Below the pieces are notes generated by a model. That model made no database searches and was not told the DNA's origin. It was given only the letters and a program-made list of their open reading frames with translations. This document shows, piece after piece, positions 54,935-62,827 of a DNA stretch of 64,000 nt. The first letter of the stretch is position 1. Each line of letters opens with the position of its first letter. Both the position numbers and the translations under genes were made by a program. The stretch comes from Alphaproteobacteria bacterium. Lineage in GTDB: Bacteria > Pseudomonadota > Alphaproteobacteria > JAAEOK01. The stretch covers positions 1 to 64,000 of the forward strand of contig JAAEOK010000073.1 of assembly GCA_024244705.1 (NCBI GenBank). The letters are read 5' to 3'.

Positions 54935-55861
54935 ATGCCAAACCTGAGCCGAGCCGAATTTCTGAAACTCGCCGTCGCCGGCGGTTTCGCGGCCGCAACC
55001 GGTCCCGGCGTGTTCCGGGCAACCGCCCGGGAACCGATGCGGACCAAGTCGATCCCGAAAAGCGAAGAACCTCTGCCGGTGGTCGGCCTGGGAACGTCGC
55101 GTGTCTTCAATATCGGCACCAGCGAAGCCGAGCGTGCGCCGCGGCGCGAGGTACTGGAGGTCCTGTTCGCGTCCGGCGGGCGGGTCATCGACACCTCGCC
55201 GATGTATGGCAATTCGGAGCGCGTCGTGGGCGAGCTTCTGGTCGAACTCGATGACGTCGAGCTGCCGTTCATCGCGACCAAGGTTTGGACCCGTGGCGGC
55301 GCCGACGGAATCGCGCAGATGAACGAGTCGTTCGACCTGCTGCACAAGCGGCCGCTCGACCTCATACAGGTCCACAACCTCGTCGACATGCACACTCACT
55401 TGAAGACCCTGCGCCGATGGAAGGACGAAGGCCTGATCCGATATCTCGGCATTACCCACTACACCAGCTCGGCGCTCGACGAGCTCACCCGGATCGTCGA
55501 AACCGAACCGCTCGATTTCGTGCAATGCGCCTATTCGATCAGTGTCCGCGCGGCGGAAGAACGGCTGCTGCCGGCGTGCCGCGCGCACGGGGTCGCCACC
55601 CTGATCAATCGGCCCTACGAGCGGGGCGCCGTCTTTGGCCGGGTCAAGGGCCGGCCGCTACCGGCGTGGGCGGCCGATTTCGATTGCGCGTCGTGGGGCC
55701 AATTCTTCCTCAAATTCATTCTCGGCCATCCGGGCGCCACCTGCGTCATTCCGGGCACCAGCAAGGCGAAACACATGCGCGACAATACCGGCGCCGGTTT
55801 TGGCCGGTTGCCGGACGAGGCCGAACGGGCCCGCATGATCGCGTTATGGGAAGAACTTTGA
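54935..55861 (+). CDS. aldo/keto reductase, possibly exported
   Basis: A 308-residue TIM-barrel oxidoreductase. VIDTSPMYGNSERVVGELL carries the catalytic Asp/Tyr pattern, FIATKVWTRGG the lysine region, and LIQVHNLVDMHTHLKTLRRW the histidine. An N-terminal stretch MPNLSRAEFLKLAVAGGFAAA resembles a Tat signal but has only one arginine, so export is uncertain. It lies 12 bases after the MFS gene and is probably co-transcribed. The substrate is unknown. It is convergent with rpmB. Confidence 0.85.
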   Translation: MPNLSRAEFLKLAVAGGFAAATGPGVFRATAREPMRTKSIPKSEEPLPVVGLGTSRVFNIGTSEAERAPRREVLEVLFASGGRVIDTSPMYGNSERVVGELLVELDDVELPFIATKVWTRGGADGIAQMNESFDLLHKRPLDLIQVHNLVDMHTHLKTLRRWKDEGLIRYLGITHYTSSALDELTRIVETEPLDFVQCAYSISVRAAEERLLPACRAHGVATLINRPYERGAVFGRVKGRPLPAWAADFDCASWGQFFLKFILGHPGATCVIPGTSKAKHMRDNTGAGFGRLPDEAERARMIALWEEL

Positions 55862-55913
55862 CGGTGAACGAAAATCCGGCCGCCCTCACAACGGGCCGCC
55901 GGTTGGAAACGAA

Positions 55914-56213
55914 TTAGCCGGCCGCCTCGGCCCGCGCCTTGGCTTTCTCGATCCGGCGCTTAAGGCGCCGCGCGTCGTCCGGAAGCTTGGTGTTCGGCAT
56001 CCCGAGCAGGTAGACATCGAGCCCACCTTTGTGATCGATCGTGCGGATGGCATGCGCGCTCAGGCGCAAGCTCACGACTTCGCCGAGCGCCTCGCTGATC
56101 ATCGAAGCCGTCTGCAGATTCGGCAAAAACCGACGGCGCGTCTTGTTGTGCGCATGGCTGACGTTGTTTCCGGACTGAACGCCCTTACCGGTAATCTGGC
56201 AGCGTCGTGCCAT
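55914..56213 (-). CDS. rpmB: 50S ribosomal protein L28
   Basis: A 99-residue ribosomal protein of the large subunit. [34 protein letters not shown] is the L28 signature, visible here as [15 protein letters not shown] and [12 protein letters not shown]. It has the longer alphaproteobacterial C terminus rich in Lys, Arg and Ala. It has a single N-terminal cysteine. The ribosome-binding site is GAGAGGA. Confidence 0.98.
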   Translation of the reverse strand: MARRCQITGKGVQSGNNVSHAHNKTRRRFLPNLQTASMISEALGEVVSLRLSAHAIRTIDHKGGLDVYLLGMPNTKLPDDARRLKRRIEKAKARAEAAG

Positions 56214-56277
56214 TGTCCCATCCTCTCGAAAAACAGGGGCCGTCAGCCGAACTGAGTCCGGGCGGCCCGCGGCCGGT

Positions 56278-56307
56278 TATGTAGGCCACCAGGGTAGCCG
56301 CCGTCAA
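56278..56307 (-). promoter_or_regulatory. promoter of rpmB
   Basis: On the minus strand TTGACG (56302-56307) and TACATA (56278-56283) are separated by 18 bases. The implied start is about 60 bases upstream of the rpmB ATG. Confidence 0.55.
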
Positions 56308-56325
56308 GGCCAAAGCCCGCATTTC

Positions 56326-57351
56326 TCACCCCGATTGGCGGTCGAGGAACAATGCCAGCAGCTCCTGCGCGGCGCGGCCGGCGGTTACCCGTCCCGCCGC
56401 CGCCTCTGCTTCGAGCTCGACCACCCGCGCCGCGACATCGGCGTCGGCGCGAAACGCCTCGACAAGGGTCTCGGAGATCTCGTTCCACATCCATGCCTTG
56501 GCTTGGCCCGCGCGCCGCGCCGCGATCCCGTCGGGACCGAAGGCCTCGCGGTAGGCCCCGATCGCCTCCCAAATCGCGTCGATACCGCTGCCCTCGCGGG
56601 CCGAGCACGCCAGCACCGGCGGCGACCAGCCCTGACTCATCGGCCGCAGAAGGTGGAGGGCGCTGCGATAGTCGGCGACCGTCCGGCCCGCGGTCTTGAC
56701 CAGATCGCCGTCCGCCTTGTTGACGACCAGCAGATCGGCGATTTCGACGATACCCTTCTTGAGGCCCTGCAGGTCGTCGCCACCGCCAGGCAACAGCAGC
56801 AGCATGAAAAGGTCGACCATGTCGGCGACCGTGGTCTCCGATTGACCGACACCAACGGTCTCGACGATTACGATATCGAAGCCGGCGGCCTCGCAAATCA
56901 ACATCGCTTCGCGGGTGCGCCGAGCGACGCCGCCAAGCGTGCGACCGGTCGGCGACGGCCGAATGAAAGCCGCCGGGTCGCGCGCCAGATCCTCCATCCG
57001 GGTCTTGTCGCCAAGGATCGACCCGCCGCTCAGTTTGGATGACGGGTCGACGGCCAGCACCGCTACCCGGTGTCCGCGATCGATCAGGTACTTGCCGAAG
57101 ACCTCGATAAAGGTCGATTTGCCGACCCCAGGCACGCCGGTGATACCGAGCCGGACCGAGTTGCCGGTCTTCGGCAGCAGCATCTCGAGCAGAGCGGCGA
57201 CCTCCGCACGGTGATCGGGACGTGTCGACTCGGCGCGCGTGATCGCGCGTGCCAACGCCCGTCGATCGCCCGACGTCACGCTATCCGCCAATGCCGCAAT
57301 ATCGGGAGATGCTGTCAAAGGAGAGACCGGTTCGATGGCTTTCGGAGGCAC
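56326..57351 (-). CDS. meaB: methylmalonyl-CoA mutase-associated GTPase MeaB
   Basis: A 341-residue G3E P-loop GTPase that protects and reloads B12-dependent methylmalonyl-CoA or ethylmalonyl-CoA mutase. Walker A is [15 protein letters not shown] (near 79-93). Further motifs are [27 protein letters not shown] and NKADGD (guanine specificity). The C-terminal dimerisation arm is present. No mutase gene is in the window, but CobS/CobT and the malyl-CoA lyase fit the same acyl-CoA metabolism. Confidence 0.95.
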   Translation of the reverse strand: MPPKAIEPVSPLTASPDIAALADSVTSGDRRALARAITRAESTRPDHRAEVAALLEMLLPKTGNSVRLGITGVPGVGKSTFIEVFGKYLIDRGHRVAVLAVDPSSKLSGGSILGDKTRMEDLARDPAAFIRPSPTGRTLGGVARRTREAMLICEAAGFDIVIVETVGVGQSETTVADMVDLFMLLLLPGGGDDLQGLKKGIVEIADLLVVNKADGDLVKTAGRTVADYRSALHLLRPMSQGWSPPVLACSAREGSGIDAIWEAIGAYREAFGPDGIAARRAGQAKAWMWNEISETLVEAFRADADVAARVVELEAEAAAGRVTAGRAAQELLALFLDRQSG

Positions 57352-57396
57352 GACTATACTGGGCAGACCGTCAACTGGCGAGAGCCGCTCGGAGGT

Positions 57397-58005
57397 TCAA
57401 AGCTCAACGCCGAACCGGTCCATCGCCCGCTGCCACTTGCTGCCAAGATCGTCGTCGAAGACGAATTCGGGGTCGGCCGGCACGATCACCCACCCCGGCG
57501 TTCCGAGTTCGGCTTCGAGCTGTCCCGGCGCCCAGCTCGACATACCCAGGAACAACAGTGCCCGGGCCGGACCCTTGCCGGCGACCTTGTCACGCAGCGC
57601 CTGGACCCCCACGGTAAAGGCAATATCGCCATCGACGACCAGCGTGTGTTCGGCAGCGTAGTCCGCCGAGTGGAGCACATAACCGGCATTGGCGTGGACC
57701 GGACCGCCGGCGAGAAGTCGAATACTGCCGCTGGCCGATACATCCTCATCGCCGAAGCCGCGCAAGATTTCGGCGACCGGCACGACCTGAATCGGCCGGT
57801 TGAGGACGACCCCGATGGCGCCTTCGGGGCCATGTTGGACCATGTAGATCACGGTCTCGGCGAAGCGCGGATCGGGCATCCGTTCGGTGGCCACCAGCAA
57901 CTTGCCGGTGACCACGCCGGTCGACGTCTCGGCGCCGATGTCGAAGCTCCAAGCGGTAAACGATGCCACCAGCATCAGCCATGCCGGCAGGCACCCGAAA
58001 TTCAT
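57397..58005 (-). CDS. YqgE/AlgH family protein with an N-terminal signal peptide
   Basis: A 202-residue protein. The YqgE/AlgH domain runs from GVVTGKLLVATERMPDPRF (about residue 29) through GAIGVVLNRPIQVV and LGMSSWAPGQLEAEL to the C terminus. Unusually, it is preceded by about 26 residues with a hydrophobic core (LPAWLMLVASFTAW), resembling a secretion signal; most family members begin directly at the domain and are cytoplasmic. The function of the family is poorly defined. The start overlaps the stop of the VOC gene by 4 bases. Confidence 0.85.
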   Translation of the reverse strand: MNFGCLPAWLMLVASFTAWSFDIGAETSTGVVTGKLLVATERMPDPRFAETVIYMVQHGPEGAIGVVLNRPIQVVPVAEILRGFGDEDVSASGSIRLLAGGPVHANAGYVLHSADYAAEHTLVVDGDIAFTVGVQALRDKVAGKGPARALLFLGMSSWAPGQLEAELGTPGWVIVPADPEFVFDDDLGSKWQRAMDRFGVEL

Positions 58006-58421
58006 CGCTTGTCCTCCTCGGCCCCGGGGCCGAGCGGCTGACCATAACTAAATTCGACGAAGTTTCCGTCGGGGTCGCGGACGCCGCAATAATAGCCGAC
58101 CGGATAAGGCTCCTCCCGTGGCGGCCAAACCAGGCAGCCGGCCGCCGCCGCGCGCGCGGCGATGTCGTCGATCGCGGCGCGGCTGTCGAGGGCGAAGCCG
58201 AAATGGCTGAAATTGCTGTCGGGTTGGTCCCGTCCGGGGCCGCCCGGCAGCACGACGAAGATGAAATCTCTCTCTTTCCCCGGCTCGGCGAGCCACGCGA
58301 TGCGGCCCGCCGCGTCGGCGCGTTCGTGGACGATCGTCATGCCGCAGAATGTCCGGTAGAAATCGACGCAGGCCTCGAGGTCGCGGACGTGAAGGGCGAT
58401 ATGGGTCAGTACCGGCACCAT
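58002..58421 (-). CDS. VOC (glyoxalase/bleomycin resistance) family protein
   Basis: A 139-residue protein with two beta-alpha-beta-beta-beta modules of the vicinal oxygen chelate fold. LTHIALHVRDLEACVDFYRTF opens the first module. The second contains FSHFGFALDSRAAIDDIAAR and ends with GYYCGVRDPDGNFVEFSYGQ, typical of a metal-binding glyoxalase-like site. The substrate is unknown. It is the upstream partner of the YqgE-like gene. Confidence 0.88.
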   Translation of the reverse strand: MVPVLTHIALHVRDLEACVDFYRTFCGMTIVHERADAAGRIAWLAEPGKERDFIFVVLPGGPGRDQPDSNFSHFGFALDSRAAIDDIAARAAAAGCLVWPPREEPYPVGYYCGVRDPDGNFVEFSYGQPLGPGAEEDKR

Positions 58422-58548
58422 CGCATCAGCCTAGCGCGAATTCCGTCGCCGGGAAACGGGTGCCCCGCGCCATCGGCCCCTTGGCACACCGTTCGCTCCG
58501 ATACGCGAACCCGGCGGTTCGGGTGCAGTAATTTACCGCCGAGTTCGT

Positions 58549-59982
58549 TCAAATCGTCGAATCATGCGGGCGGGCGCGACGGGTTTCGACATGCAGCGCC
58601 GCGGCACCGGCCAGCGCGTCGCGCACACGGTGAATGACGTCGCCCCAGTCGCCCGCGCGCGACTGCCGAAACAGGCGCATCGTCGGGTACCAAGGCGTGT
58701 CGTCACGGTCCAGCATCCACCGCCAGTCGGCCGCCGCCGGCAGCAATGTCCAGACCGGCCGGCCCAGGGCCCCGGCCATATGGACGGTCGAATTGTCGAT
58801 CGAGATCACCAGGTCGCAGGCGGCGACACAGCCGGCGAAGGCGGTCAGATCGGTCATGAAGTCGAGCCCCGCTTCGGCCTCGACGACCAGGCCGACATCG
58901 ACCGCCGCCCGTCGTTCGACCGCGGTGTCGCCGTATTGCAAGGACACGAAATGCACGTCCGGCACCGCCCCAAGCGGCGAAAAGTCGGTCAGCGGTATGC
59001 GTCGCCGCGCACCGGTCCGCGCGTTGTTGGTGTACCACGAGAGTCCGACCACGAGCCGGTCGTCGGTCGGCCTTGGCGACGGAGCCACCGGCCGCAGATA
59101 AGGAGTCTCCGACGGCACCGTGTGCGGGGTGGTGCCCAGAATGCGGGGCAGGCTCATCAACGGTGCCTGGACATCGAAGGGCGGCAATTGGCCTTCGGCC
59201 AGGTCGCGATAGGGGAGGAATTCGATTGCGTCGCCGAACGACGCGCGGGCGATATCGATCAAGCGCCCGTAAAGCGCGAGCACGATCCTGGCCTTGGGAT
59301 GGGCGCGGGCGATAAGCGGGACATAGCGGCAGAACTGGATGGCGTCGCCGATGCCCTGTTCCGCATGCAGCAATATGGTCCGCTCGCCGAGTGGCCCACC
59401 GTCCCATTGCGGCACCGTGAAACCCGGCTTGTGGGTCGGCAGGTCGGGCACCCGCCAGCGCCATTCGTACTCGGCCCAGCCGGCAGCGAAATCGCCCATC
59501 GCCAGCAAGGAGTGGGCATGATTGTGGTGCGCCTCGGCAAAATCCGGCCTGATCGCTATCGCTTGCCGGAAGCTGGCGATCGCTTCCTCATGGCGGGTCC
59601 AGGCCTGTAGCGTACTGCCCAGATTGTAGTGAATGTCCGCGTTGTCGGGCGCCAATGCCAGCGCCCTGCGGTAGCTCTCGATGGCCTCACCGGGGCGATC
59701 CAGCATCTGCAGCACGTTGGCCAAACTGCCGTGGGCGTCTGCATGATCGGGTGCCATGGCCAACACCACGTTCAGCTGTTCGACCGCCTCCGGAAGCCGG
59801 TCGCGTTGGGTGCTGATCACACCGAGTAAGTGAAGCGCGTCGGCATGATCCGGCTTGGCCTCGACGATCTGGCGGCAAAGATTCTCGGCCTGCCCCAATT
59901 TGCCTTGGCGATGAAGAGTTACGCCCAACCGGTAGGCATCCGCGATCGACAAGGATTGGGTCTTGTTAATGGCCACTCTCAT
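58549..59982 (-). CDS. TPR repeat protein with glycosyltransferase-9-like domain
   Basis: A 477-residue protein. The N-terminal half has about five tetratricopeptide repeats (for example HADALHLLGVISTQRDRLPE, HYNLGSTLQAWTRHEEAIAS), giving a protein-binding superhelix. The C-terminal half resembles heptosyltransferase/GT9 folds: LLHAEQGIGDAIQFCRYVP, then LVISIDNSTVHMAGALGRPVW near the end. Such proteins may glycosylate flagellin or surface polymers. The start at ATG 59982 is chosen over codons 39 bases upstream because the TPR homology begins just after it. Confidence 0.82.
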   Translation of the reverse strand: MRVAINKTQSLSIADAYRLGVTLHRQGKLGQAENLCRQIVEAKPDHADALHLLGVISTQRDRLPEAVEQLNVVLAMAPDHADAHGSLANVLQMLDRPGEAIESYRRALALAPDNADIHYNLGSTLQAWTRHEEAIASFRQAIAIRPDFAEAHHNHAHSLLAMGDFAAGWAEYEWRWRVPDLPTHKPGFTVPQWDGGPLGERTILLHAEQGIGDAIQFCRYVPLIARAHPKARIVLALYGRLIDIARASFGDAIEFLPYRDLAEGQLPPFDVQAPLMSLPRILGTTPHTVPSETPYLRPVAPSPRPTDDRLVVGLSWYTNNARTGARRRIPLTDFSPLGAVPDVHFVSLQYGDTAVERRAAVDVGLVVEAEAGLDFMTDLTAFAGCVAACDLVISIDNSTVHMAGALGRPVWTLLPAAADWRWMLDRDDTPWYPTMRLFRQSRAGDWGDVIHRVRDALAGAAALHVETRRARPHDSTI

Positions 59983-60101
59983 CGCCTGACGGGTCGCGGA
60001 ACAATTCGGTCGCCGGGCCAAAAAAAACCAACGCCACCACTCCCCGGGTCACGGTCCCATATAGACGGAAACCGTGGGATCGGCCAACTCCGCGCTTCGC
60101 C

Positions 60102-61937
60102 TCATGCCGGCTCCGGTACCGCGGCTCCACTGGCTTCGTCCTTGCCCTCCTGCTGGCGCCGCCACATCGCCGCATAGGGGCCGCCCGCCGCCAACAACTC
60201 CGCATGGCGGCCACGCTCGCAGATGCGGCCCTTGTCGAGAACGATGATCTCGTCGGCATCGACGACCGTCGACAGGCGGTGGGCGATGACCAGCGTCGTG
60301 CGGTCCGCCGAGACTTCTTTCAGGCTGGCCTGGATCTCCTTCTCGGTGTGGGTGTCGAGCGCCGAGGTGGCCTCGTCGAAGAGCAGTATTTCGGGCTGTT
60401 TGAGGATGGTGCGGGCGATCGCCACGCGCTGCTTCTCGCCGCCGGAGAGCTTCAGCCCGCGTTCCCCGACCATGCTCTGGTAGCCGTCGGGCAGGCTGGT
60501 GACGAAATCGTGGATGCGTGCCAGCCGCGCCGCCGCCTCGACCTCCGCGCGGCTCGCCTCGGGCCGGCCGTAGGCGATGTTGTAGTGGATGGTGTCGTTG
60601 AACAGCACCGTATCCTGGGGAACGATGCCGATCGCCGCCCGCAGGCTGTCCTGGGTGATGTCGCGGATGTCCTGGCCGTCGATCAGGACCCGGCCGGCGT
60701 CGATGTCGTAAAAGCGGAACAGGATGCGCGAGATGGTCGATTTTCCGGCACCGCTCGGGCCGACGATGGCCACCGTATGACCGGCCGGCACGGTGAAGGA
60801 CACGTCGCGCAGGATCGCGCGGCGGGGATCGTAGCCGAAATCGACATGGTCGAATTCGAGCTCGCTGCCGCCGCGTTGCAACGGCGCGGCGTCCGGCTTG
60901 TCCTCGACCTCGCGGCCGACATCGAGCAGGTCGAACATCGCCTCCATGTCGGCCAGGGATTGCTTGATTTCGCGATAGACGAAACCGAGGAAATTGAGCG
61001 GCAGGTAGAGCTGGATGAGGTAGGTGTTGACGAGGACGAAATCGCCCACGGTCATCGACCCGTTCTTGACCCCATTCGCCGCCATCAGCATGACCACGAT
61101 CAGGCCGATCGATATGATCAGCCCCTGGCCGATATTGAGCACCGACAGCGAGGTCTTGCTGCGCACCGAGGCGCCTTCGTAGCGCTTGAGCGATTCGTCG
61201 TAGCGGCGCGCCTCGTAGGCTTCGTTGCCGAAATACTTGACGGTTTCGAAATTGAGCAGCGAGTCGATGGCCTTGGTATTCGCCTCGGTGTCGGTGCGGT
61301 TCATCTCGCGGCGGTATTTGAGCCGCCACTCGGTTACCATCATGGTGAACACGATATAGCCGACGATGGTCACGAAGGTGACGATGGCGAACCAAAAATC
61401 GTAGAGCCCCCAAAGGATGCCGCAGACGAGAACGATCTCGAGCAGGGTCGGCAGGACATTGAACAGCATGAAGCTGAGCAGGAATTCGATGCCCTTGGTA
61501 CCGCGTTCGATCACCCGGCTGAGGCCACCGGTCTGGCGGTCGAGGTGGAATCGCAGCGACAGCGCATGGAGGTGTCGGAAGGTGGTCAAGGCGACCATCC
61601 GGATGGCGCGCTGTGCAACTTTCGCGAAGACCGCATCGCGAAGCTCGGCGAACGCGGTCGACATCAGCCTGACGATGCCATAGCCGACGACCAGGCCGAC
61701 CGGGACGACGATCAGATTGATGTTCTGAACCGACAGGATATCGACGGCCTGCTTGTAGAGGATCGGGACATAGACGTTGGCCACCTTGGCCGCCGCCAAA
61801 AGGAGCATCGCCACCACCACGCGGGCCCGCATTTCGGCCTGCCCCGTCGGCCACAGGTATGGCAGCAGCGTCCGGATCGTCGACCATTCGCTTCGTGGCG
61901 TGACCGGTGCGGTGGGATCAAATCGGTTCGGCGGCAT
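60102..61937 (-). CDS. ABC transporter ATP-binding/permease protein (Atm1/ABCB7 type)
   Basis: A 611-residue half-transporter. Six transmembrane helices lie within about 35-330. EWRLKYRREMNRTDTEANTKAIDSLLNFETVKYF is a hallmark of Atm1/HMT1 exporters (seen as RREMNRTDTEAN and DSLLNFETVKYF). The nucleotide-binding domain has GPSGAGKST, the signature LSGGEKQR and LFDEATSALD. Family members export glutathione-based sulfur compounds for Fe-S/heavy metal homeostasis. It acts as a homodimer in the inner membrane. Confidence 0.93.
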   Translation of the reverse strand: MPPNRFDPTAPVTPRSEWSTIRTLLPYLWPTGQAEMRARVVVAMLLLAAAKVANVYVPILYKQAVDILSVQNINLIVVPVGLVVGYGIVRLMSTAFAELRDAVFAKVAQRAIRMVALTTFRHLHALSLRFHLDRQTGGLSRVIERGTKGIEFLLSFMLFNVLPTLLEIVLVCGILWGLYDFWFAIVTFVTIVGYIVFTMMVTEWRLKYRREMNRTDTEANTKAIDSLLNFETVKYFGNEAYEARRYDESLKRYEGASVRSKTSLSVLNIGQGLIISIGLIVVMLMAANGVKNGSMTVGDFVLVNTYLIQLYLPLNFLGFVYREIKQSLADMEAMFDLLDVGREVEDKPDAAPLQRGGSELEFDHVDFGYDPRRAILRDVSFTVPAGHTVAIVGPSGAGKSTISRILFRFYDIDAGRVLIDGQDIRDITQDSLRAAIGIVPQDTVLFNDTIHYNIAYGRPEASRAEVEAAARLARIHDFVTSLPDGYQSMVGERGLKLSGGEKQRVAIARTILKQPEILLFDEATSALDTHTEKEIQASLKEVSADRTTLVIAHRLSTVVDADEIIVLDKGRICERGRHAELLAAGGPYAAMWRRQQEGKDEASGAAVPEPA

Positions 61938-62077
61938 GGGGCGGTCGTTCTTTCGCGGTAGAGCGGCGATTAGGTAGATCTTGTGCCTCGGACGGATTTG
62001 ACAATACGCCCCGACCGGGCGCCGGCGAAACCTCGAACGGTTTGAATGTTTGGGTCGACCAGGTCGCGCTCGCGGCG

Positions 62078-62824
62078 TTAGACCGCCGCCGGCCGGCGCA
62101 ATGCCTTGGTCATGGCGCCGAGGCTTGTCCGCTGGCGGCCGCTGTCATCGAAATTGTCCGGCGCCAGCCACGTCTCAAAAGCGGTCCTGAGTGCCGGCCA
62201 CTGCCTGTCGATGATGGCGTACCACGCGGTATCCCGGTTCCGTCCTTTGTACATGGTCGCCTGGCGAAACACGCCCTCGAAGGTGAAGCCGAGGCGTTCT
62301 GCGGCGCGTCGGGAGCCGGCGTTGAGGGCGTCGCACTTCCATTCGTAGCGTCTGTAGCCGAGCTCGTCGAAAACCCGCCGCATCATCAAATACATCGCCT
62401 CGGTCGCCATCACGGTGCGCTGCAGCCGCGGCGCATAGTGGATATGCCCGACCTCGATGACGCCGATCGCGGGCGTTATGCGTAAGTAACTGGCGGCGCC
62501 CACGGCGCCACCGGAGCGGCGGTCGACGATGGCGTGGAACAGCGGATCGTCGCCGAGGCAGCTGGCCTCCATCCATGACCGGAAATCGGCCACCGAACCG
62601 AACGGCCCGTAAGGCATGTAGGTCCACATCCGGCCTTCCGAATCCTCGGCGTTGGCGGCATGGAGCGTCTCAGCGTGACGTGCGGGATCGATCGGCTCGA
62701 CCGCGCACAGCCGGCCGGTCATTGCCGTGCGCGGCGGCGGCGGCACCGGTGCCCAATTGGGCACCGCCGCGCCGATTGGTTGGCCGAGGGCGTTTGTCGA
62801 ACCGCCCCGATCGTCGTCCGCCAA
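62078..62824 (-). CDS. GNAT family N-acetyltransferase
   Basis: A 248-residue acetyltransferase with an N-terminal extension (about 1-40) before the RimJ-like domain. GRLCAVEPIDPARHAETLHAA opens the conserved part, VIEVGHIHYAPRLQRTVMATEAMYLMM contains the acetyl-CoA loop, and KCDALNAGSRRAAERLGF is typical of the RimJ/RimL type. The substrate is unknown. It stands 3 bases after the coiled-coil gene's stop and may be co-transcribed with it. Confidence 0.87.
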   Translation of the reverse strand: MADDDRGGSTNALGQPIGAAVPNWAPVPPPPRTAMTGRLCAVEPIDPARHAETLHAANAEDSEGRMWTYMPYGPFGSVADFRSWMEASCLGDDPLFHAIVDRRSGGAVGAASYLRITPAIGVIEVGHIHYAPRLQRTVMATEAMYLMMRRVFDELGYRRYEWKCDALNAGSRRAAERLGFTFEGVFRQATMYKGRNRDTAWYAIIDRQWPALRTAFETWLAPDNFDDSGRQRTSLGAMTKALRRPAAV

Positions 62825-62827
62825 CGC

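Noticed and set aside
60024-60060. An eight-T run on the minus strand upstream of the TPR gene as a terminator for the ABC transporter side
   Set aside because: No stable stem precedes the T-run on that strand, and it lies upstream of, not after, the gene it would read into.
60204-61961. A 585-codon plus-strand frame antisense to the ABC transporter
   Set aside because: Its product is His/Asp/Arg-rich without domain features, and the minus-strand Atm1-type exporter is intact.
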